From contig NC_068351.1 in NCBI RefSeq assembly GCF_014633365.1, positions 10,670,907 to 10,734,906 of the forward strand: 64,000 nt of DNA, in the 5' to 3' direction. The translations under genes and the position numbers were made by a program. The notes below the pieces were generated by a model, which searched no databases, had not been told where the DNA came from, and saw only the letters and a program-made list of their open reading frames with translations. Positions 55,377 through 64,000 of the stretch are shown here, piece after piece. Numbering within the stretch: the first letter of the stretch is position 1; every line of letters begins with the position of its first letter. This DNA is from Diospyros lotus. Its lineage: Eukaryota > Streptophyta > Magnoliopsida > Ericales > Ebenaceae.

Positions 55377-57000
55377 ACCTTACATGTGCCAGTGTGCATG
55401 AGATTCACATGGGAAACATGTTATATTTGTTTAAGTGAAAACTCATCGCACAAGAGAGGTACAGTTCTATGGTTTAGACTTCACTCACAAAAATATGATG
55501 GAAAGCCAATTGAATAAATGAAAATATGAGATGTTTGGATTTTGGGTAATCACCTCATTTCTAGATTCTAAAATTATTATGGTTTGAAATCTAAGTTTGT
55601 CAAATGCTTTAAAATGTGAAAAATCATTCGGTGGCATATAAAGGAATTGGACTTAATAAAAAAATTTCATGCTTAATTATGTCTAGGTTTTATTCCATGG
55701 TGTTTAAATGTTTGAAATTCTTTGAGATTTTTTTTGAAAATCCTCATTTCCATAATGTTCATCCAACTTGCATGACCTATTGTGATAGATATATATTTTT
55801 GGAGTCATTCAATGCTAGCAAAATTGGTTCGTTTGGAAGAAAAATGAGATTTTGGACAATTTAGTCTTTATTTTTTAGAAGAATTATTATTATTTTTTTA
55901 AATAGTCTAAATATGTTGTGTGCTTAAATGTTTCATTTATGAATGTATTAGGACTTGTAGTATATACATGTGTGTGAGTTATGTCATGTGTTACATAAAT
56001 GTAATAAATAAATAATTTATATATTTAAAAGTTTTAGTAAAGAATATTTATTTAATCAATTATTATGCTAAGTGATGTGGAAGAAATTTGTTGTGTAAAC
56101 TTCATTTATTTTCTTTTTAAATAATAATAATAATAATAACAATAATAATAAATTAAATTAAATTAAAATTAAAAAAACACAAACACTATAGTTTATAAAA
56201 TAAAAAAAAACTCCCGTTGACCCTTCTTCTCTACTCTCTCTTCCTCCTCTCACTCGAACCCTCTCCGACTGCCTCTTTCTCTCTTGTCGCCCTTGACCTC
56301 CTCTCTATCTCACTCTCTCTTGTCGCATGCGTCCTTCTCCATCGTCCCCTTGTTCATCGTCCCCTCGTTCATCTTTGCCTCACCGTCGTTGCAGCCTCAA
56401 GATCTGCAGTCGCCACCGTTGTTGCCGTCGCTCAGACCTAGGCCGGTCGCTACTCTCGCCAGATCGAATCCACTAAGATCTGCTTCACCACCATCAGATC
56501 GCGGTCTCTATTATCATCGGCCAAATTCGCATCGGTCGCCGTTGTTACCGCCTTCTAGATCCACCCCGACAGCCACCCAAGTCTGCTTTCGCCGCCATCT
56601 CTCAGCCTCTGGTATCTCTCTTGTTCGCCGCCACTTCTCTATTATGCAGTCGATCAGATCCATGACATCAATTAGATTCATAGTGAGCTCTTTTTCATTT
56701 GCATTTCTTTTCTATCTTGGTGATTGTTCTTGTTAGGGTTTCATAGTAGTTTGTCCTTTGTCTGGCCCATTCTACCCAGATTCAGCTAAATCTACCAAGA
56801 TCTACTCAGTCCCAACATCCAGTAAGATCTATCCAGATCCAGTCAGATCTACCTAGTACCCAGATTTAGCTAAATCTATCCAGATCTACATAGTACCCAA
56901 ATTTGACTAGATCTTCCCAATCGTAAACAAAAATTAATTAAAATTAAAATAAAATTAAAAAAATTAAATTAAATTAAAATTAAAAAATAAATGGAATATC
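55377..57000. other. unassigned cargo region of copia element
   Basis: In place of pol there is DNA I do not recognise. 55390-55860 has short frames only. 56100-56160 is an AT-rich TAA microsatellite. 56210-56740 is GC- and pyrimidine-rich, with frames reading Ser/Arg/Pro-rich text and the look of a leader. 56750-56930 has repeats of CAGATCTACC and TAGCTAAATC. This may be additional captured DNA or an old insertion. Confidence 0.5.
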
Positions 57001-57596
57001 ATGTCAGGACCTGGTTCTCCGTGTGGTGTCTGCAAAGTATTAAGAAGAAAATGTACTCAATCATGAGTCTTTGCCCTTTACTTCTGTCATGAAGAATGAG
57101 CTATTGATTTTGTAGCTATCCATAAGGTTTTTGGTGCCAGTAATGTCTCAAAGTTACTGGACCAGCTTCCGGTTAGTGATCGTTGTGGGGTTGTCGTTAC
57201 ACTCTTGTATGAAGCTCAAGCTAGACTTCAAGATCCTATTTATGGCTGTGTATCTTACATTTTTTCCCTCCAACAGCAAGTCGTTGATCTTCAATTTCAT
57301 TTAGCTTTATTAGAGCAATTACTATTTGCAAACTCTCTCAATGTTTAAAATTGGTTTCACCTAGAAACCAATTTAAACCCATATTATGACAATGGATCTT
57401 TTCTCGTGGATGATCCAAAAACTCTATTTGGAATTTTGAAAATCCGGTCATCCAAGAAGAAAATGTATCGTTTCCTTATTTTCAAGAGACTAGTTTGCAA
57501 CCTTACCCAGTCGAAACTAGTAACAGCCAATGGCCATTCCCATGTGATATAGATGAACTTGGATTCGTCATGTTCGACAACCATTATCAGCATTGA
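57001..57596 (+). pseudogene. intronless LOB-domain (LBD) gene copy inside copia element
   Basis: From the ATG at 57001 it reads MSGPGSPCGVCKVLRRKCTQ, then S-stop-VFALYFCHEE-stop-[44 protein letters not shown] and [20 protein letters not shown]. After a frameshift it reads NPVIQEENVSFPYFQETS and ends CDIDELGFVMFDNHYQH, with stop TGA at 57594-57596. This is a LATERAL ORGAN BOUNDARIES domain: C-x2-C-x6-C-x3-C zinc motif, GAS block and coiled-coil. LBD proteins are plant nuclear transcription factors. The fourth Cys of the zinc motif is replaced by a stop. Full length (about 198 codons), absence of introns and a natural stop suggest capture from mRNA. It is a pseudogene. Confidence 0.88.
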
Positions 57597-58160
57597 GTAT
57601 CGACGAAATCCAAAGATATCAACGTGGGTGTCTTAGATTATCACTTTGTAAATTTTGTAATGTTACTATATCCCTTGACGTTACTGTGATTAATTTATTT
57701 AATGTTGTGTAATTGTGGATTATGCTCAATATTGTGGATTATGCTCGATATATTTATCTCATGAGCTATATTGTTTATATATCTTTATTTTCTTCGTTAA
57801 CAATGTCTTTTTGATTATGACAAAAAAAGGGAGAAGAATAAAAAGTTATGAGATGAGAGATTGTATGTATGAGAGTGTGAATTGTATATTATTTTCTTAT
57901 AGGAGAAGAAAAATGTATTATGATATTTTTTCGTGTATGTGAGGAAATAATATATCTGAGAGATAGGACATCAAGCAAGTGTAATCAAGACAATCAGGAT
58001 TTTAAAAACTCTTAAGAATTATTTTATCTATTAAGCTATATCCAAAATACTTTTATGCTATTAGTATTTTTGAAAGAAGGAGCTTATAGTATAAAATTAA
58101 GGGGGAGTTAAAAAATATTTTATCAAATTAATAATCTCATAAATCATTTTTTTGTCATCA
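57597..58160 (+). other. 3' non-coding region of copia element
   Basis: From about 57790 (AACAATGTCTTTTTGATTA and following) it matches 22060-22250 of the relic element, so this is original element sequence. 57597-57710 directly follows the LBD stop codon and may include the 3' untranslated region of the captured gene. Confidence 0.7.
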
Positions 58161-58177
58161 TAAAAAAAAAGGGAGAA
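58161..58177 (+). other. polypurine tract of copia element
   Basis: TAAAAAAAAAGGGAGAA immediately precedes the 3' LTR. Confidence 0.88.
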
Positions 58178-59526
58178 TGTTGAGCCAACTTGCTCATATT
58201 AATTAAGTTTTGATGATTAACAAAAATATTTTTATGATATAAATGTATTTCTTTTTCATATAAGAAATAAATTTATTTTGAATTAAAAGTGGGTACAAAG
58301 AGTAAATTTATTTTGAATTAAAGGTGGATTATCTTTAGAAATATTTTCTACTTTTGATCATTTATGTCTCAAAAGTTTATGTTTGAATTTTTATTTATTG
58401 ATAAATACTTTTATTACTTATGCAAAAAGTATATTTATTTTGAATTAAAGGAGAATTACTTTTAGACATGTTTTCTCTTTCTCATACAAAAAGTAAATTT
58501 ATTTTGAATTAAAGAGAATTGGTTTTAGATATGTTTTCTCTTACTCATATAAAAAGTAAATTTATTTTGAATTAAAAGAGATTATTTTTAGACATGTTTT
58601 CTTCTTTTAATCATTTATACCTCAAAAGCTTATATTTAAATTTTTAAATCTTGATTTCTTATGCAAAAAATAAATTTATTTTGAATTAAATGTGAGACAT
58701 GTTTTTTTATTGTTTGATAAACTCTAAACATTTTTTGAATTTCAAATTTTATATTAATCATTTTTTTAGTGGCTAAAATGTTTATAAATACCCCCTAAAC
58801 TCATTTTTTGAATATCCATTGCACATATTGCACATCCAAATCTCTCAAAAGTTCTCAAGCTAATTTTCAAACATTCCAAGACTCTCAAAGATTCATTGTT
58901 CATCCACCTAAGAGCCACGAGGCAAGAGGAGAAAAATAGATTGTAAAACTGAATCCGATCTTCTCCTTTCAAACTGAGGTCACTGTTTATTTATTTATTT
59001 AAATATTATTGTCTTGTATAATTTGTTCTTAATTGCTTATTTGTGTCAAAGTGTGGACAAATTATTTGTAACATTTAAATTATTATTTAGTATTGTATAG
59101 GTTTCCTAGATCCGTTAAAATCTAGGTGAATCTAGTTTTTAAGGTAAGCTAGGGAGAAAACATTGGTGTAGTGGTTATCTATAACCCATTGTAATCTAGG
59201 TGTGTATCTAGTTTTCAAGGTGTGTTAGTGTGAAAATTTTGGTGATTTTGATTTAGTGGAACCCCAATGATAGTTAGATCTGGGGAGAGTGGACTAGGTG
59301 TATGTGAAGACACTGAACCACTATAAATTATTTTGTGCCTCATTGTATTTATTTTTATTATATCTTGTGGTTTACATTTATTATTGATCTCAAATAAAAT
59401 TTATTATATTTATCAAATATATATTTTTTAATAAAATCATTAATCAAAAATATTTATTAAAATTGAGAAAAATTTTAATTACTCAATTCACCCCCTCTTG
59501 AGTGGCCATATCCTAAGGGACCAACA
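58178..59526 (+). mobile_element. 3' LTR of copia element carrying LBD copy
   Basis: This 1349-bp copy begins TGTTGAGCCAACTTGCTCAT and ends AAGGGACCAACA, followed by target duplication GTGTT (59527-59531). TATAAATA at 58783-58790. It has one more 63-bp internal repeat unit than the 5' LTR. With 51475-52762 it delimits an 8052-bp element. Confidence 0.93.
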
Positions 59527-59531
59527 GTGTT

Positions 59532-60512
59532 CACTTCCAAAGATGAGTGCGTTTATGCACGAGATATTAAATACTTAAAATAATTATTTTTATCAATTAA
59601 GATATTAAAATTTAATATTTTGTACCATGAACTAAACATTATATTTTTAATTGTTGGGTGACCTTGAATATCTATTCAAGATATTTGGATAATGTATTGA
59701 CCAAATGCTTTAAACATATAAATTACATAAGGAAATACCATACAAGCAATTGCCTTATCCTTTTTTTAGATAAAAACTTAAAAAAGTGATAAGTTGTATA
59801 TTAAGAAATTCTTGTTTTCAATTGAAATGAGACTCAACTCATGTGTCTATTATGAGATTAGACTAGTGAGTTTTTAGTTATTAATAAAATTTAGAAGATA
59901 CTATATTATTAAGTTTTGATGATAATATTTAAAGATTTTTACACTTAAACCTAATTAATAAGGATAAACAATCACATGAATAATTAAGAAAACTAAAAAC
60001 ATGTTTTCACATGCATAGCACAATGATAAAACACAAAAAAGATAACAAAAGTATCGGATGATTGAATTCTTATGACGTCTTGAAAGACATAATTATTGTA
60101 GGAAGGCAGCATTAACTGAAAAGTAATAGTAAGGTCGGAAGACAAGTCACCTAAGTGGAGGCAAGGTTATGGTATGCTTATCGCCACTTCAGAAGTCTTA
60201 TCTGCACGACGTAAAGGTGGGGTCCATAGGGAGGGTAGTCATTTCATAAAAATTCACTCCGAGTGTGCATAAACTATAATCGTATCCACATTTACCTAAA
60301 AAGTAAACTAGAGAGGAATGTTGCTTTTCTCATGATTAGTTGGGTAGACCTCAGACACTTGGGTCACAAAAAAAAAAAAAAAAAACTAAAAAACATGATA
60401 TCATGCCTTCACTAAACACAATTACCCATCCCTAAACAATCACACTAGTGAGAGACCAGCCATACCTTTTTAAAGATAAGATAAGCGAGACTCTACATAC
60501 TAGATGGAGGCA
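59532..60512. other. spacer between copia and Harbinger-like elements
   Basis: AT-rich with a poly(A) run at 60369-60386. No coding or RNA feature is supported. Confidence 0.5.
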
Positions 60513-61629
60513 TTAAGCTATCTCTAATGGTTCTTCCTATCCCATTTCCTTTTATATTATAAACAATTCATTTCCTATTTTAATTTTGCATCGAAAATTG
60601 TGTGTGCTCCAACTATATTCCCTATCCTTTTCTCTATCTCACTCTCAGTTTCATTTATTTATTAATAAACTTCAATTCTATTTACTTTACTTTACTTATA
60701 GTTTTTACTACTATAAAAATTTATTATTTATTTTATTATTTAATAATAAATATGATAATATTAGATTTTTATAATATTTAATATATTTTTAAATAAATTT
60801 ACTAATATTTTTTTAAATACAATTATTTAACAAAATTGTTTGAAATATTTCCATAATTCAAAATATTATAAAAATGGGTCTTGTTTAGTATATTCGTCTT
60901 GAATATTCTGGTTATCATTAAGCAAATTTGTATAATATTATTCATTATCTCCCTCTATGACAAACAAAAGGCAATTGATCAATTTGCGTAAAAAATCACA
61001 ACAAAAAAACTATAGAGAAATTGAATAAACACTCTTATTGTGATACAATAACTACTATCTTAAATACACAAATAAATAATCTAATTAAATAACTTTGAGA
61101 CCCATTTTTAGGATCAAGTTCAAAACATTACATAATTTAGAAAAAATATGCTACAAATTTTATATGATTTGGATCTTTAGTGAGATAATTCACTAGTGTA
61201 TAATTTTGTATAAAAAAAATTATAAATATATTTAACACAATTATCTCTAATTTAGATAAGTGGTCATATTTTGTTTAAAAATTCATTTAATCTAAACATG
61301 AGATTATCTTTGAAAACTTAATACACAAAATAATAAAATACATAATGTAAATAATAAAATATATAAATTAATAATCAAATACACAAAATAATCATATAAA
61401 TACAAAATATATAAAATCAAAAAACCGAAAAAGATGTCGCCGAAGACGCCAAAGGAAGAAGAAGTTGTTGCTGCTACTGCTTATCACCGTTGTTGCCTCC
61501 GTCACCACTGCTGCTTGTCGCTGCCATTCCGAATCTAGGGTCTGCAACGAGAAGCTGTGCTTCTACAACCTTGGTTCTTCTCCATCTGTCTTCTTTCTTA
61601 CTCTGGCTCTGCGTTGATGGTTGTTAGGG

Positions 61630-62400
61630 GTCTTACACCGGGAGGTGCTATGACACACACCAAGAGGGGGGTGAATTAGTTATTTTAATAACTTAATTAA
61701 GCTTGAAAGACTTTTTGATACAAATTGAGGTTTTATGATTTAAAATGCAAAGCATATAAAATGATAGATGTAAGATTACAAAGATAAATATGTGAATCAA
61801 GTGAGGAATAATGAAATGCTTGGAAAGATAAATAGAACAAAGAGCACAAGCATAAGAAACTCAAGGATTTATAGTGGTTCGGCTTAATCCAAGTCTAATC
61901 CACTACCTTAGTTCCTCACTAAGAATTTTGCAAACAATCCACTAAAATCTCCTATTTAAACCAAGTAGGCCCTTTATTTCAAAACTATGAATTACAACCT
62001 TTTGCTTATACAAGCAAACCCTAGCACCTAGCTAAGAATTACAACCCCTTGCTTCAAGGAGCAAGTCCTCTAGCACAGCGAGCTAGAAAAATAAGAGTGA
62101 TACAAATGAAAGAGAGAAGTTAAGAGTTAACACTCTTAGTTACAAGTTCTCTCACAATGAAAACAAGGCTTAAGAATAAATTTACAATGATAGAACGAAG
62201 CCTTGCATAGAAAAATATAATAATGAAAGCACAAACTCTTGTAAAGCTCGAATAAACTGATTTGTAATCTCTATATCAACTCGTTTCCGTCCATTAACCT
62301 CCTCAAGTTCATCCACGACTTGAATAAATAGGCATCCCAAAAGCTTTGCTCGAAACTAGCCATTTGTGACCATTGGAATTTGAAAAACTAGCCGTTGGAA
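61630..62400. mobile_element. LTR-like insertion within Harbinger-like element
   Basis: The text around 61640-61680 (ACACCAAGAGGGGGGTGAATTAG) and around 61870 (TATAGTGGTTCGGCTTAATCC, then a CAAGTCTAATCCACTACCTT stretch) is typical of certain plant copia LTRs. Ends and target duplication could not be fixed. Coding sequence is absent. Confidence 0.4.
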
Positions 62401-62411
62401 GCTTTTTGTGA

Positions 62412-62775
62412 AAAGAGAGAGTCGATAGAAGACAATGTATAGTTGATATATTCATAAATAAAACAAGGCATAGTCGACAAAGAAGAAGACATAGTCGACT
62501 ATTGTTCAACAAAATCTATTGATAGTCGACAGATACATTCACATAGTTGACAGATTCAAAAATACAAAGAAATTTTACAATATCATGCACATACATAGTC
62601 GACAGAACAAAATTCATAGTCGATAGATTAGAATATAGTTGACACAAGCCATACATAGTCGACAGATCATGCAAGCATAGTCGACTATCTTCAAGCATAG
62701 TCGACTATCCTTAAGCACATAGTCGACTATTCATAGGCAATAGTCGACAAAGCATATACACATAGTTGACTATTC
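62412..62775. repeat. array of AGTCGA-type motifs
   Basis: About fifteen copies of CATAGTCGAC(A/T) or its one-base variants (AGTTGAC, AGTCGAT) lie in about 360 bp at irregular spacing of 15-45 bp. Several extend to the palindrome ATAGTCGACTAT. The spacers are unrelated, so this is a motif cluster rather than a tandem repeat. Confidence 0.8.
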
Positions 62776-63420
62776 ACTTAGAAAAACAGAACACTTAACT
62801 GATAATATGTAGAAGAACACTTGATTGATACACGACACATATTTACGTTCTCATTTTGTTTAATTTATATTTTACGTTCTATTTACTTTAATACATAAAT
62901 GTAAATAAGAAAGTACCCCCTATTTGGATTCAATAAAAATATCTAAAAAATCAAATTCTATAACCATAAGAAAATAGAATCTTGGTTTTAGTACAAATTA
63001 TGGATTTAACAATTTTACCACTCCCAAAATACATACATTCTATTTCTTGAAAAATTCATTAAAAATTATTTTAACAACAATGAATACTAGCTATTAAAAT
63101 ACCGGGAGATAGTTTTCTAAAAAGAAAATATTTTCATATATGTCTCCTTATAAGGTGCTAACCTTCCAGACTTAGAAATATGACTTTGAAATCTCGATAC
63201 TTGAAATTCATTTGGTTTTTATTCTCACAAAATAATACTTGATATCGAAATTGATTTATGTTGAAAACCACAACCTTGATTCATAATTTAGGAATTAAAT
63301 AAAATATTATTTTTCATCATCAAAACTAAGTATACAAAAGTAAAACAACAAGGGGGTAGGGGGAAAGAGATGGCGAGAAGGGCTACGTTGCCAACACTAT
63401 GAGCCTTTTGAAGCTTATCA
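62776..63420. other. AT-rich interior of Harbinger-like element 1
   Basis: No coding or structured feature is seen between the motif array and the right terminal region. Confidence 0.5.
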
Positions 63421-63535
63421 AATTTTTGGTGAGTGAAAATAGGTATAGGGAGCACCGTTGGAGCTGATTTCTCCAACTCGGCTCCCTATAAATTAGCTTG
63501 GCGAGGAGAAAAGGCTGCCATTGGAGATCGCCTTA

Positions 63536-64000
63536 GGCCATCTCCAACCCACTTTCCTATTCTACTCACTATTATATTATAAACAATTCACTCTCTATTT
63601 TTAACTTATCTAAAAAATTGTGCGTGCTCCAACCCATACTCATCTTATGCTTTATTTCACTCATTATTTTATTTATTTATTAATAAACTTCAATTTTATT
63701 AATTTTACTTATAATTTTCACTACTACAATTTTAAATACACAAATAAATAATCAAATACACACATGCACAAAATTAATAATCAAATATATAAAAAATCAG
63801 ATACACATAGACATAATCAATAATTAAATACACAAAATAATCAAATAGACGTATATATAAAATTAATAATCAAATACACAAATCAATAACCAAATATAAA
63901 AAATATCAATAAATCAATTAAAAAATAAATACAAAATACATATTGAATCACAAATTAGGTTGATTTTGGGCAAGAAGAAGACGTTGCCGCCGCCGCAACC
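63536..64000. mobile_element. Harbinger-like element 2, left part
   Basis: It starts GGCCATCTCCAACCCAC directly after the TTA that ends element 1, and is similar to the left end of element 1 (ATATTATAAACAATTCA, ATTGTGCGTGCTCCAAC). It runs off the window, so its right end and target duplication cannot be checked. Confidence 0.55.

Larger units (their letters stand above)
60516..63532. mobile_element. Harbinger-like element 1, 3017 bp
   Basis: Left end AGCTATCTCTAATGG and right end complement GGCGATCTCCAATGG form a 12/15 inverted repeat. Flanks are TTA at 60513-60515 and 63533-63535, the target duplication typical of PIF/Harbinger. The first kilobase resembles the beginning of the element at 63536 (TATATTATAAACAATTCA, GCGTGCTCCAAC, and later a GAAGAAGA...GTTGCTGC block). 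No transposase is visible. Part of the interior, about 61630-63000, looks like a later LTR-type insertion. Confidence 0.6.

Noticed and set aside
56217..56736. Two overlapping Ser/Pro/Arg-rich open frames in the copia cargo
   Set aside because: Low-complexity composition from a pyrimidine-rich block, no domain; kept only as unexplained cargo.
62412..62775. CRISPR-like or satellite array
   Set aside because: The shared motif is short, spacing is irregular, spacers are unrelated, and the genome is eukaryotic.

Overview
This is nuclear DNA of a flowering plant, most likely a eudicot. It is AT-rich and intron-bearing in style, with plant-type LTR retrotransposons, CACTA, Harbinger and MULE-like DNA elements, a tRNA-derived SINE, and two plant UDP-glycosyltransferase genes. 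I cannot name the species. Only the two glycosyltransferase genes look like functional host protein-coding genes. Most of the remainder is transposable elements at several levels of nesting, plus AT-rich spacer.

Layout. (1) 1-10517: a minus-strand Tekay/Del-like Ty3/gypsy chromovirus arranged LTR - internal region - LTR - second truncated internal region. Its reverse transcriptase is split by a 2044-bp solo LTR with target duplication GTAGG. (2) 10518-22880: a decayed Ty1/copia element that begins in two inverted LTR fragments (a palindrome). Its pol is split by a 7.5-kb CACTA element (target duplication TGC), which itself holds a 2.9-kb solo LTR (again GTAGG) and captured exons of a host RanBP1-like gene. 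(3) 22881-27195: spacer with a 728-bp MULE-like MITE and an LTR relic. (4) 27196-28683: first zeatin O-glucosyltransferase-like gene (minus). (5) 30953-36678: a decayed copia element with short LTRs, split by an 890-bp solo LTR. (6) 36679-42747: spacer with a LINE remnant and microsatellites. (7) 42748-44226: second, paralogous glycosyltransferase (minus). (8) 44694-48131: a gag-only copia-type element (TR-GAG) with target duplication CTTAA. (9) 48137-51469: spacer with a SINE and a foldback MITE. (10) 51475-59526: a structurally complete copia-type element with target duplication GTGTT. It has lost pol, carries a small CACTA element in gag, and contains a full-length intronless LOB-domain (LBD) gene copy with stops and a frameshift. 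(11) 59532-64000: two adjacent Harbinger-like elements that appear to share one TTA target site. The first contains a dense array of AGTCGA-type motifs.

How the parts relate. The two glycosyltransferases are same-strand paralogues about 14 kb apart, separated by retroelement insertion. The first carries a glycine-to-glutamate change inside the sugar-donor (PSPG) motif and the second keeps the consensus. The most unusual content is host-gene capture by two unrelated transposon classes within 40 kb: RanBP1 exons in a CACTA element, and an mRNA-like LBD copy inside a copia retrotransposon whose LTRs supply TATA boxes. Coordinates of exact ends come from reading terminal motifs and target duplications. 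Family names are from motif recognition, not searches.
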